From NCBI GenBank assembly GCA_017467185.1, contig JAFTSS010000020.1, forward strand, positions 1 to 60,164: a DNA stretch of 60,164 nucleotides. The letters run 5' to 3'. The stretch is from Paludibacteraceae bacterium. Lineage in GTDB: Bacteria; Bacteroidota; Bacteroidia; Bacteroidales; Paludibacteraceae. The position numbers and the translations under genes are program-made. Below are positions 44,642 through 53,298 of this stretch, piece after piece (the stretch's first letter is position 1; each line of letters opens with the position of its first letter). The notes beneath the pieces were generated by a model. It was not told the DNA's origin. It searched no databases and saw only the letters and a list, made by a program, of their open reading frames with translations.

Positions 44642-45703
44642 ATGAAAAAACTAAACCTACTCTCTATCTTTTTCCTAATTGCCATCGTAGCATCACACGC
44701 TCAAACCGAAGGCGCATTAAATGGCTTATTCTCTGTATCAGCAACCCAACAAGTGCGTTTCGCACAAGGCAATCTACAATATCAAGCATCTACCAACACT
44801 TGGCGTTTCGCTGAAAATCAATACGATGCCATAAAAAAAGACAACTCTAACATATCTGCTACATACGACGGGTGGATCGACCTCTTTGGCTGGGGAACTT
44901 CGGGTTACGACAACAAATATCCATACATGCTTTCTATCGACCCAACCCAATACGGCAATGGAACAAACGAAATTGAAAAAACACTATACGATTGGGGACT
45001 TAATAACGCTATCTCGAATGGCGGAAATAAAGCAGGATTATGGCGCACTCCTACCCTAAACGAATGGTACTACATTTTCATGCGTCGCACCAATGCCGAC
45101 TCTTTATACGGAATCGCTTGCGTCAACAATATAAACGGATTGATTGTCCTACCCGATAATTGGACAACACCCGAAAGCTTGACATTCACTCCTGGCATAG
45201 CAAACAATTACGACGATGAGTATAAAACCATCAACGAATATACATTGGAACAATGGGAAACTTTAGAAAATCTGGGAGCCCTATTCTTACCTACTACAGG
45301 ATATATATACATATATGAAAGTGGTGGCATAGACGTATATAGTGCTAATACACACGGATATTATTGGTCTTCAACATCAAACAAAGAAGAAGAAGCTTTT
45401 ATGTTAAATTTTGGTGCTGCTGTTGTAACTGCCGATGCCAAATTCAAACGCAATAAATGTTCCGCAGTCAGACTAATAACAGACAATACAACAACCACAA
45501 CCAACACTACTAACATCGACTCTACACCTATAAATATATACACAACAAACAACACCCTATACCTCGAAAACCTCAACTCCGACTACCAAATATTCACATC
45601 TCACGGCAACCTAATCTACTCAGGCAACCACCCATCCATCACCCTACCAAATGGTGTATATATCATAAAAACAGACAACGCAATACACAAAATAGTGTTA
45701 TAA
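44642..45703 (+). CDS. Secreted protein, FISUMP-like, with short C-terminal domain
   Basis: This 353-residue protein has a signal peptide (MKKLNLLSIFFLIAIVASHAQ). Its body is of the type found in many Bacteroidota surface proteins with a C-type-lectin-like or FISUMP domain: FSVSATQQVRFAQGNLQY, WIDLFGWGTSGYDN, LWRTPTLNEWYYI and YYWSSTSNKEEEAFMLNF. The end (NLIYSGNHPSITLPNGVYIIKTDNAIHKIVL) resembles the last strands of T9SS-type C-terminal domains. Function unknown; a surface or cell-wall location is inferred. A terminator follows 7 bp after the stop. Confidence 0.8.
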   Translation: MKKLNLLSIFFLIAIVASHAQTEGALNGLFSVSATQQVRFAQGNLQYQASTNTWRFAENQYDAIKKDNSNISATYDGWIDLFGWGTSGYDNKYPYMLSIDPTQYGNGTNEIEKTLYDWGLNNAISNGGNKAGLWRTPTLNEWYYIFMRRTNADSLYGIACVNNINGLIVLPDNWTTPESLTFTPGIANNYDDEYKTINEYTLEQWETLENLGALFLPTTGYIYIYESGGIDVYSANTHGYYWSSTSNKEEEAFMLNFGAAVVTADAKFKRNKCSAVRLITDNTTTTTNTTNIDSTPINIYTTNNTLYLENLNSDYQIFTSHGNLIYSGNHPSITLPNGVYIIKTDNAIHKIVL

Positions 45704-45710
45704 AACATCA

Positions 45711-45751
45711 AAAAAACTTCATTCAACAACAAATCGAATGAAGTTTTTTTT
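45711..45751 (+). terminator. Terminator, copy 1 of a duplicated 40-bp sequence
   Basis: The stem CTTCATTC/GAATGAAG, extended by A-runs and T-runs, has an 11-base loop. The 40 bp at 45711-45750 are identical to 46378-46417. Copy 1 terminates the secreted protein gene. Confidence 0.85.
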
Positions 45752-46373
45752 ATTAATAGTAAAAGATATAATTCAACACAATAAATTACGCAAATTCACC
45801 AACATACAAAATATAATTCAATTCTTATTTGATTCTGTTGGTAGTGTCATCTCTCCAAATAATATTGCCGAAAAATTGAAAGAATTCACAAAAGAAACTG
45901 TTTCCCATAATACAGTACAAAAAATTATTAACTATCTAACAGAAGCATACCTTATATATCCTGTTAAACTATACAACATAAAAGGAAAACGTTTATTGTC
46001 ATCAAATTACAAATATTATGTTGTTGATTTAGGATTAAAAAATATTTTACAAACTAATAAATACGATAGCGATTTAGGACATAAATTAGAGAATGTTGTA
46101 TATTTCGAATTATTACGCCGAGGAGGTGAAGTTTATGCAGGAAAATCACAACAAGGAGAAGTTGACTTTGTCGTACACAAATCTAATGGTATGATAGAAT
46201 ATTATCAAGTTGCATATACAGTTAATGACGAAAAAACACTAAAACGTGAAATTTCGTCATTATCTAAAATAAAAGATGCTAACCCCAAGTACTTATTAAC
46301 ATTAGATTACGACACAACAATTATAGACGGAATACAAAAAATAAATGTTATTGATTGGCTTCTAAATATTTAA
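45738..46373 (+). pseudogene. C-terminal fragment of a DUF4143-type ATPase
   Basis: Members of this family are about 400-residue AAA ATPases with a C-terminal DUF4143/nuclease-like domain. Here only the C-terminal half is present: KDIIQHNKLRKFTNIQNIIQFLF, GKRLLSSNYKYYVVDLGLKNIL, ENVVYFELLRRGGEVYAGKSQQGEVDFVV. The Walker motifs are missing. The open frame's ATG (45738) lies inside the 3' arm of terminator copy 1, so MKFFLLI is terminator sequence and the family match begins near IVKDII. The fragment sits exactly between two identical terminators. It is probably not expressed. Confidence 0.8.
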
Positions 46374-46377
46374 AAAC

Positions 46378-46417
46378 AAAAAACTTCATTCAACAACAAA
46401 TCGAATGAAGTTTTTTT
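46378..46417. terminator. Terminator, copy 2 of the duplicated 40-bp sequence
   Basis: Identical over 40 bp to 45711-45750, 667 bp away in direct orientation. Because of its A- and T-runs it can act on both strands and may also terminate feoB transcription (stop at 46455 on the minus strand). Confidence 0.85.
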
Positions 46418-46423
46418 ATTTAA

Positions 46424-46463
46424 GAGTTATGAATTGTGAATTATGAATTATGAATTATGCATT
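46424..46463. repeat. GAATTAT heptamers at the 3' end of feoB
   Basis: Units GAGTTAT, GAATTGT, GAATTAT (twice or more) run into the feoB stop codon (46455-46457) and the final codons of SNA. Confidence 0.75.
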
Positions 46464-49388
46464 AGAATAAGGGCATCCATCACACACCGCTGCCGAACAG
46501 CCCGAACATGGCGAATCTGAATCTTTCTTTTTGAACTTGCGAATAACATTAGAAATTATATATATCACAACAAGTATCAGTATAAAACCCACTATAACCT
46601 CTTGCCACACATTATGTATTATTGACTGATACGCCACAAACGACACTATCCACGCCAACACAATTGTATATACCGCCACAAACAATGCCCACCACCACGA
46701 GCCAGTCTCGCTCTTAATAGTTGCCAACGTACCTATACATGGCAAATATATCAGCACAAAGAGCATCAAACTGATGGCAACCGCCACATTATATAAAGGT
46801 TCACCATTTTCGTCAGTCGCACTAAGCAATTTATCTGAAAGCGATGTAGCATCCTCTTCGTCCGCACTATATAGCACACCCAACGTACTCACCACAATCT
46901 CTTTAGCCGTTACACCCGTAACCAATGCCACCGACGCCTTCCAATCAAATCCAAGCGGTGCCAACGCAGGCTGAATAGCCTTACCTATCTGCCCCAAATA
47001 CGAATTCTCCAATTGAGACGTACTTCCAACTGAATTATTTTTTTCTCTCACTGAATTATTTTCTCTCACGGAATGCACGGAACTCACAGAACTTAATTTC
47101 TCGCTTTGCTCGAAATTGTTTATAATACTATTATCAGCCGGCAAAGCAACGGCGTTTTCCGTGTTATCCGAGCCTTCCGTGTGCGATAAATTATCCGTGT
47201 GCAAAATATCATCCTTTGAGAGATAATATTCTCCGTGTGAGATAATACCATCTGTGTGAGTTTGTGCATTTTCCAAAGGAAAATAACTCAACCCCCAAAT
47301 CACTATAGACCCAACAAGAATTGTAGTACCAATTTTTCGCAAATATTGTACACCTTTTTCCCATGTATCGCGCAACATAGTTTTCACACTCGGCATACGG
47401 TAAGGTGGCAACTCCATCACAAAAGGTGTCTCTTCTTTATTAAACATCACTTTACGGAACAATATTGCCATCAATGCAGCCAACACCACACCTATCATAT
47501 ACATTGAAAACAATGCCACACCTGCGCTTTGAGGAAAGAATGTGCCAGCCAACAACAAGAATATCGGCAATCGAGCACTGCATGACATAAGTGGAATTAT
47601 CAATATCGTAATCATTCGCGCATTGCGATTTTCTATTGTCCGAGTTGCCATAATTGCAGGTACATTACATCCAAATCCCATAAACAATGGTATGAACGAA
47701 CGTCCATGCAACCCTATATGGTGCATCAATTTATCCATGATAAACGCCGCACGTGCCATATAGCCCGACGACTCCATAAGCGAAATAAAGAAATAGAGAA
47801 TCAGTATGTTAGGCAAGAAAACCAATACTCCACCCACACCCGAAATAATGCCATCTACCAACAAATCACACAACATACCTTCAGGCATCACACCACGCAC
47901 CCATGTAGCCAAAAGCCCAACCCCAGCATCAATCCACTCCATCGGATAAGCCCCAACAAAAAACGTCGCATTAAACGTAATAAACAGAGCCAAAAGGAAT
48001 ATCGGATAGCCAAACCAACGACTTGTAACCACATTATCAATCTTATCGGTAAGCGTCTTACTCACCTCCTTCTTCTGTGGCTCATATGTCTCCTTCAACG
48101 CACCCGCTATAAAACCATACTTTGCATCGTTTATCACATTCTCCGCCGTATCCTTAAACTCATCATATATCCTACCCCGTATCTCCTCCAACACCCTATT
48201 CAATCGCTCCAATCTCGCATCTGTTATCTGCTCTCTGTTATCTGTTATCTGTAATCTGTTATCTGTAATCTCAACTATCTCCTCATCTCCCTCAATCAAT
48301 TTTATAGCCACATATCGAGGTGTATAATCATCTATCTGAATATCTAACTCTTGCAATAGATTTTTCACTCGCTTTATCGCCGCCTCAATCGTTGCACCAT
48401 AGTGAATATGTATGTGTCGCACACGCTGATTTACAGCATCGGGCAATATCAAATTGCGCAACTGCTTGTTTCGCGACGAATGCTTGTGTGGTAATGCCAA
48501 ATCGTGATAATGCCTATCGAGCAACTCATCATCTTCGGCATTCGCAAGCAAATTACCATCGGCATCAACATAATCGCCACCCTCATAAATCTTTATCACA
48601 GTATCAAACAACTCGTTGATACCTCGCATTTTAGGCGACACAGTAGGTATCATTGGCACACCTATCATCGCACCAAGAGCCTCATAATCGAACCTATCAC
48701 CTTTAGCCTCCAACTCGTCGTACATATTCAGTGCTATCACCATACGCACATTCATATCAATCAATTGAGTTGTAAGAAATAGGTTACGCTCTAAGTTGCC
48801 TGCATCCACCACATTTACTACCACATCAGGTCGCTCTTTCACTATCTGATTGCGCACATAACGCTCTTCAGGCGAATATGCCGACAACGAATATGTACCA
48901 GGCAAATCCACCAAACGAATATGGTAGCCCTTATACTCAAACGTAGTCTCTTTAGCATCCACCGTAACACCCGAATAGTTACCCACCTTCTCGTGTGCAC
49001 CCGATATCACGTTGAACAACGATGTCTTACCCGCATTCGGATTACCCACCAACGCCACTTGTATCTCCTTACGCCTATCCAACGCCACCTGACGAATCTC
49101 ATCTTCGGTAATCGTTTGCGCCGAGCCACTTTCGTAGCGTTGTTTGGCTATTTCTTCTGCTTCGGCAATGGTAATAACCTCAATCTTCTCCGCCTCACTT
49201 AATCGCAAACTCACATTATAGCCCATCACCGAGTACTCTATCGGGTCGCCAAGTGGCGCACGATTAAGCACCTCCACCAACTTACCTTTGATGAAACCCA
49301 TCTCCACAATCCTACGACGAAAACCACCATGCCCTGCAACTTTCACAATCACGGCACGCCCACCAACTTCTATATCAGATAATTTCAT
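46455..49388 (-). CDS. feoB: Ferrous iron transporter FeoAB fusion
   Basis: This 977-residue protein joins FeoA (residues 1-75: GHGGFRRRIVEMGFIKG, SH3-like) to FeoB, a usual arrangement in this phylum. The G domain has GNPNAGKTSLFN near residue 115, the switch T in YSGVTVD, DLPGTYSLS and ALNMYDE. About eleven membrane helices follow, with the core motifs GFGCNVPAIMATRTI and TLATIKSETGS. It imports Fe2+ across the inner membrane. The C-terminus is Cys-rich (PCSGCSAAVCDGCPYSN). Two low-complexity inserts are unusual: residues about 374-390, made by seven CTGTAAT-type heptamers, and residues about 706-793, rich in Ser, Asn and Val, made by degenerate TCCGTG- and CACGGAA-type repeats. Confidence 0.94.
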   Translation of the reverse strand: MKLSDIEVGGRAVIVKVAGHGGFRRRIVEMGFIKGKLVEVLNRAPLGDPIEYSVMGYNVSLRLSEAEKIEVITIAEAEEIAKQRYESGSAQTITEDEIRQVALDRRKEIQVALVGNPNAGKTSLFNVISGAHEKVGNYSGVTVDAKETTFEYKGYHIRLVDLPGTYSLSAYSPEERYVRNQIVKERPDVVVNVVDAGNLERNLFLTTQLIDMNVRMVIALNMYDELEAKGDRFDYEALGAMIGVPMIPTVSPKMRGINELFDTVIKIYEGGDYVDADGNLLANAEDDELLDRHYHDLALPHKHSSRNKQLRNLILPDAVNQRVRHIHIHYGATIEAAIKRVKNLLQELDIQIDDYTPRYVAIKLIEGDEEIVEITDNRLQITDNREQITDARLERLNRVLEEIRGRIYDEFKDTAENVINDAKYGFIAGALKETYEPQKKEVSKTLTDKIDNVVTSRWFGYPIFLLALFITFNATFFVGAYPMEWIDAGVGLLATWVRGVMPEGMLCDLLVDGIISGVGGVLVFLPNILILYFFISLMESSGYMARAAFIMDKLMHHIGLHGRSFIPLFMGFGCNVPAIMATRTIENRNARMITILIIPLMSCSARLPIFLLLAGTFFPQSAGVALFSMYMIGVVLAALMAILFRKVMFNKEETPFVMELPPYRMPSVKTMLRDTWEKGVQYLRKIGTTILVGSIVIWGLSYFPLENAQTHTDGIISHGEYYLSKDDILHTDNLSHTEGSDNTENAVALPADNSIINNFEQSEKLSSVSSVHSVRENNSVREKNNSVGSTSQLENSYLGQIGKAIQPALAPLGFDWKASVALVTGVTAKEIVVSTLGVLYSADEEDATSLSDKLLSATDENGEPLYNVAVAISLMLFVLIYLPCIGTLATIKSETGSWWWALFVAVYTIVLAWIVSFVAYQSIIHNVWQEVIVGFILILVVIYIISNVIRKFKKKDSDSPCSGCSAAVCDGCPYSNA
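47015..47272. repeat. Degenerate CACGGAA/TCCGTGT repeats inside feoB
   Basis: Within the coding region a set of related short repeats (CTCACGGAATGCACGGAACT near 47067-47086, TCCGTGTG near 47177 and 47193, TCTCCGTGTGAGATAATA near 47230) encodes a Ser/Asn/His-rich stretch of about 85 residues. It joins two membrane helices where other FeoB proteins have a shorter loop. Confidence 0.65.
48221..48269. repeat. CTGTAAT heptamer array inside feoB
   Basis: Seven contiguous 7-bp units (CTGTTAT, CTGCTCT, CTGTTAT twice, CTGTAAT, CTGTTAT, CTGTAAT) are in frame. On the coding strand they give a 7-residue repeat, ITDNRLQ followed by ITDNREQ and a start of a third. The same family is intergenic at 42-139 and 30017-30121. 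Confidence 0.92.
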
Positions 49389-49673
49389 ATTTATTTTTAA
49401 TTTTTAGACATTAAACACTATATGTAAGACACGAGATACGAGATACGAGACACGAGACACGAGACACGAGATACGAGACAGACTATACCGCATGGCTCTT
49501 ACGACTTACGACTTAATACTTACGACTTACGACTTTGTACTTCTAAACAACATACAAAGATACAATTTTTTTATAATCTATGCAATACCTAAAATATGGT
49601 ATTTTCTGCAACTCCACACACAAAGTTTTTAAATAAAATAATACTGCAATAATCATATTTCAAATATTTTTTA
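49389..49673. repeat. Gap between feoB and 49705 with GACACGA and TTACGAC arrays
   Basis: This covers nearly all of a 316-bp gap between divergent genes. 49428-49483 is eight heptamers (GACACGA, GATACGA). 49499-49540 is six heptamers (TTACGAC, TTAATAC). The rest is AT-rich. I could not find a clear promoter for feoB; CAAAGATA-like sequence near 49555 (TATCTTTG on the minus strand) is a possible -7 box. Confidence 0.8.
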
Positions 49674-49681
49674 TACCTTTG
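49674..49681 (+). promoter_or_regulatory. -7 box of the gene at 49705
   Basis: TACCTTTG, 23 nt before the start codon. The -33 region (TTTC) is poor. Confidence 0.6.
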
Positions 49682-49704
49682 CAAAAATTTTAATCTTAAT
49701 AACT

Positions 49705-50328
49705 ATGAATGCAATTATCAACGCAAAAAACGCATTTGCTCTTTTATTCTTAATTCCTATTCTAACTTCGGCTATATCATTTATCATGCCAAGTGACATA
49801 AACTACAAAATTCCTACAGCGACTTACCTCTGCTGCTATCTAATTTCAGGTATTTCATGCTTATATCTTGCATGCAGCAAAAATGAATTTATCGTAACTA
49901 AAAAACAAAAAGCAAGCATGTACATATTAGCCATATATTATCTAATTTTGAATGGTTTAATTGGTCGTTTTCTAAGTCTTATAAGTGAAAATTATACACT
50001 ATACAACATGGTATCAAATGTATGTGAAGACGAAGCAATAAAAATCACATTAACAACACTAATATATGCATTTTTCGGACTAATTTATTGTATTGGTTTC
50101 TTGATGTTCATTTGGGGTATTCCTACTAAAAAATCATATCGTTGGCTACTCACACTAATATTTTTTATCCCAAGTATAGTTGATATAATTTGTCCACTTT
50201 TAGCATCAACCATTGAAAATATCATTGAATACCGCTATATGATAGTTCAAACATTTGATATTGCGTGCTGGGGTCTAATGTTTTATATAACACTAAAAGC
50301 CTACAAAATTATAAATATTACAGAATAA
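49705..50328 (+). CDS. Hypothetical polytopic membrane protein
   Basis: This 207-residue protein has about six hydrophobic segments (near residues 10-26, 39-55, 70-90, 115-135, 145-165 and 180-200). It has no charged catalytic motif and I recognise no family. AT-rich codon use differs from the flanking feoB and MFS genes. It has its own -7 box and ends with a palindrome-terminator, so it is a single-gene unit. The function is not predictable from this sequence. Confidence 0.65.
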   Translation: MNAIINAKNAFALLFLIPILTSAISFIMPSDINYKIPTATYLCCYLISGISCLYLACSKNEFIVTKKQKASMYILAIYYLILNGLIGRFLSLISENYTLYNMVSNVCEDEAIKITLTTLIYAFFGLIYCIGFLMFIWGIPTKKSYRWLLTLIFFIPSIVDIICPLLASTIENIIEYRYMIVQTFDIACWGLMFYITLKAYKIINITE

Positions 50329-50331
50329 ACA

Positions 50332-50364
50332 AGAGACGCAATATATTGCGTCTCTACTTTTTTG
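50332..50364 (+). terminator. AGAGACGCAATA palindrome acting as terminator
   Basis: A 24-bp perfect palindrome (AGAGACGCAATA and its complement), identical to the core of the one at 25931, is followed by TTTTTT. It sits 4 nt after the stop codon. The T-run overlaps the -33 box of the next promoter. Confidence 0.8.
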
Positions 50365-50391
50365 TAATATAAAGAATTTTTTGTATCTTTG
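50361..50391 (+). promoter_or_regulatory. Promoter of the MFS transporter gene
   Basis: TTTG (50361-50364), a 19-bp spacer and TATCTTTG (50384-50391), about 60 nt before the start codon. Confidence 0.7.
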
Positions 50392-50452
50392 CACGTTATT
50401 ATACAAATACTGTACGAAATCTACAATACTAATCTAAAACTATAAAAAAACA

Positions 50453-51814
50453 ATGACTCAAAAAATTCAAAAATTCATCAACGACTCGTTCGTTGCTCGT
50501 TGGGCAGCATTGATTCTCATCGCTTTGATGATGTTCTTTGCTTACATGTTTGTGGACATGCTCTCTCCACTTAAAGAACTTCTCGACACAACTCTCGGTT
50601 GGGACAGCAGTACTTTCGGTACATACGCTGCATCGGAATACTTCCTTAACGTATTCTGTTTCTTCCTCATCTTTGCAGGTATCATCCTCGACAAGATGGG
50701 TATCCGCTTCACTGGTCTCCTCTCTGCATCATTGATGGTTATCGGTGCTTGTATCAAATTCTACGCAATGAGCGAATATTTCGTTGGCACAGGGCTCGAA
50801 TCATGGCTCGGCTCTTGGTGGGTTGCATTGCCTGCTTCAGCTAAACTCTCTTGCTTAGGCTTCATGATTTTCGGTTGTGGTTGCGAAATGGCTGGTACTA
50901 CAGTGTCTAAAGCTATCGCTAAATGGTTCAAAGGCAAAGAAATGGCTATGGCTATGGGCTTAGAAATGTCTATCGCTCGTCTTGGTGTATTCGCTGCTAT
51001 GTGGCTCGCTCCTATGGTATCAAATAGCTTCGGCAAATCAGTGTCGGCTCCTGTATTGTTTGGCGCTGTATTGCTCATGATTGGTCTCATCTTCTACTTC
51101 GTATTCGTTATCATGGACCGCAAATTCGACAAACAACTCGAAGCAGCTGGCGAACTCAAAGAAGAAGCTTCGGAAGAAGAATTCAAATTCAGCGACCTTG
51201 GCAAAATCTTCACTAGCAAAATGTTCTGGTTGGTAGCATTGCTTTGCGTACTCTACTACTCTGCTATCTTCCCATTCCAACGCTATGCTCCTGACTTCTT
51301 GAATAAAACTCTCGGTATCGAAAATGGCGCACAACTCTTCAGCTGTTTCCCTATCTTGGCAATGGTACTTACTCCATTCCTCGGTGGTTTCATTGACCGC
51401 AAAGGTAAAGCAGCTTCTATGCTGATGATTGGTTCATTCATCATGATTGCTTGCCACCTCAGCTTTGCTTTCGTTCTCCCTATGTTCCCATCTAAAGCTT
51501 TAGCTGTTGCTATCATTGCTATCCTCGGTGTATCGTTCTCATTGGTGCCTGCTGCTTTGTGGCCATCAGTTCCAAAAATCATCGACGAACGCATCCTTGG
51601 TTCAGCTTACTGCGTAATCTTCTGGATTCAAAACTGGGGCTTGCTCTTAGTGCCAATCGTTATCGGTAAAGTGCTCGACGCTACAGGTGGTTACACTCTC
51701 CCAATGGTAATCTTCTCTTCATTCGGCGTTATTGCTCTCCTCATCGGTATGTTGCTCAAACGCGAAGACAAGAAAAAAGGCTACGGAATGGAATTGCCAA
51801 ATATTAAAGAATAA
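50453..51814 (+). CDS. Major facilitator superfamily transporter
   Basis: This 453-residue protein has twelve membrane helices. It is of an MFS subgroup common in Bacteroidota. The loop between helices 2 and 3 is GIILDKMGIRFTG, the family's G-x-x-x-D-R/K-x-G motif. A central cytoplasmic loop (EAAGELKEEASEEEFKFSDLGKIFTSKMF) separates the halves, and the second half has GGFIDRKGKAASML. The substrate is not predictable. It has its own promoter, just after the palindromic terminator of the gene before. The downstream gap is repeat-filled. Confidence 0.88.
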   Translation: MTQKIQKFINDSFVARWAALILIALMMFFAYMFVDMLSPLKELLDTTLGWDSSTFGTYAASEYFLNVFCFFLIFAGIILDKMGIRFTGLLSASLMVIGACIKFYAMSEYFVGTGLESWLGSWWVALPASAKLSCLGFMIFGCGCEMAGTTVSKAIAKWFKGKEMAMAMGLEMSIARLGVFAAMWLAPMVSNSFGKSVSAPVLFGAVLLMIGLIFYFVFVIMDRKFDKQLEAAGELKEEASEEEFKFSDLGKIFTSKMFWLVALLCVLYYSAIFPFQRYAPDFLNKTLGIENGAQLFSCFPILAMVLTPFLGGFIDRKGKAASMLMIGSFIMIACHLSFAFVLPMFPSKALAVAIIAILGVSFSLVPAALWPSVPKIIDERILGSAYCVIFWIQNWGLLLVPIVIGKVLDATGGYTLPMVIFSSFGVIALLIGMLLKREDKKKGYGMELPNIKE

Positions 51815-51815
51815 T

Positions 51816-52026
51816 TTAGAGTTTAGAGATTAGAGTTTAGAGAGCCATTCGGCACTCACACTTTACTCCTAACTCAACAAAATAGCTTATAGGACATTGG
51901 GTTGTCCTATAGGCACAAAATAATGAATAATGAACAATTAATAATTAATAATGAATAATTCACCTTGTAAGGCACAAGTCATGAGCGAAGCGAATAATTC
52001 TTAATTCTTAATTCTTAATTAATTAT
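51816..52026. repeat. Repeats and hairpins between the MFS and arginine deiminase genes
   Basis: 51819-51845 holds AGAGTTT/AGAGATT heptamers. 51888-51911 is a hairpin of TATAGGACA and TGTCCTATA with a 6-base loop. 51921-51960 holds AATAATG/AATTAAT units. 51966-51980 is a small hairpin (CTTGT/ACAAG). 51997-52018 is AATTCTT heptamers. No gene or promoter box was found. Confidence 0.75.
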
Positions 52027-52027
52027 T

Positions 52028-53266
52028 ATGAAACAAACACTTCTATTACTGCTGATTTTCACGACATCACTTGTTGTTAATGCACAAAAAGATACTACTT
52101 ATCCACGTTCTGAATGGGACTATGCAAAAGAGATATTGATGCACACACCAGGCGAAGAGCTATTTGATGGTGTGATTCACCCATACGCTGGATTGTTTGA
52201 ATACTATTTCGATGTTGATGCTGCAGCCGAAGAGCATAGAGGCTATATTAAGGCTCTCGAGGCAAATGGCATAAAAGTGCATACCGTAAAGGAGTTGCTC
52301 AACCAAGTGCCTATTGAAAAATTGCGTGCTTGCGCGATGAAAAACCTTACTTATGACACTAAAAATATGCCCGATATAACTCCTGAGGCTACGGAGGAAT
52401 ACCGACAATACGTCATAAGTGAGATGTCGCGTGCCGACCTTATACGTTGCATACTACTCCGTCCTACTGTAAGCCTACACAAATCGGACTTGAATACAGG
52501 TTTTGAGGCTGTATATACTCATTCACCATTGATGAATTTATATTTCACTCGCGACCAAAGTATCACTACCCCACGCGGACATGTCATCAGTTTCATGAAT
52601 TCGACTCAACGTGCATACGAAACCGAAATCATATCGCTCTGTTACGAACAACTTGGCGTTAAACCTATTCTCACTATCACAGGTGATGGCAGATTGGAAG
52701 GTGGCGACTATCTTCGTGGAGGCACTATCTCTTACATCGGTTGCGGTATGCGCACAAATATTGAGGCTATCAAGCAAATAATGGAGGCAGATGCTTTCGG
52801 GCACGACACTATTGCTGTAGTAAACGACCACAAATGGTGGCAAATGCAGATGCACCTCGACACATATTTTAATATAATAGATAAGGACTTGTGTACTTTG
52901 GTAGAGAGTCGTTACTATGCCAAAGAGGGTGACCCTGAATGAGTAACTGTGGACCTCTATACTCGCAAGAATGGAGAAAAAGAGTATAAACTTACACGCA
53001 AGGATGTCTCGTTCATTGAGTTTTTGAAAGAGCGTGGCTTTACAATCATTCCGATTTCGCAAAAAGATGAGTTGCACTATGCCAATAATTTTTTGACTGT
53101 TGGACCTCGCCATATTCTTGCTGTAGGCAATCAATCGAAAGAATTACAAGAGTCGCTTGACAAACACGGAGTTAAGGTGGAATGGATACCACTCGAAACT
53201 CTTATCAAAGGCTATGGTGCAGCGCATTGTATGACACAGGTGATTAGAGTAAAATTGGCTAAATAG
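52028..53266 (+). pseudogene. Exported arginine deiminase-type enzyme interrupted by an in-frame TGA
   Basis: The reading frame encodes 412 residues of an amidinotransferase-superfamily arginine deiminase with a signal peptide (MKQTLLLLLIFTTSLVVNAQ). Catalytic residues are in FTRDQS (near 175), LEGGD (near 225), MHLDT (near 276) and the nucleophile Cys401 in GAAHCMTQ. Codon 305 (52940-52942) is TGA, after AKEGDPE; the same frame goes on as VTVDLYTRKNG without other defects. If TGA stops translation, the product lacks the nucleophile. TGA is a normal stop in neighbours (dnaE, recR). A CGA-to-TGA or TGG-to-TGA change explains it. Sequencing error is possible. Confidence 0.85.
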
Positions 53267-53270
53267 TAGG

Positions 53271-53292
53271 TTGTACTTCTGTTAAAACAAAT
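53271..53292. repeat. Solo right end of the ACATAAGTAC family
   Basis: TTGTACTTCTGTTAAAACAA resembles the right ends at 22941 and 39388 with one change (CTT-C-TG for CTT-A-TG). It sits 4 nt after the arginine deiminase stop and 6 nt before the next start codon. Confidence 0.6.
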
Positions 53293-53298
53293 AATTTA

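Noticed and set aside
45738-45760. ATG at 45738 as a true gene start
   Set aside because: It is part of the terminator stem; the family homology starts later and the N-terminal ATPase half is absent.
52937-52948. TGA recoded as selenocysteine or another amino acid in arginine deiminase
   Set aside because: I see no SECIS-like hairpin after the codon, the family has no selenocysteine here, and TGA ends several other genes in this window.
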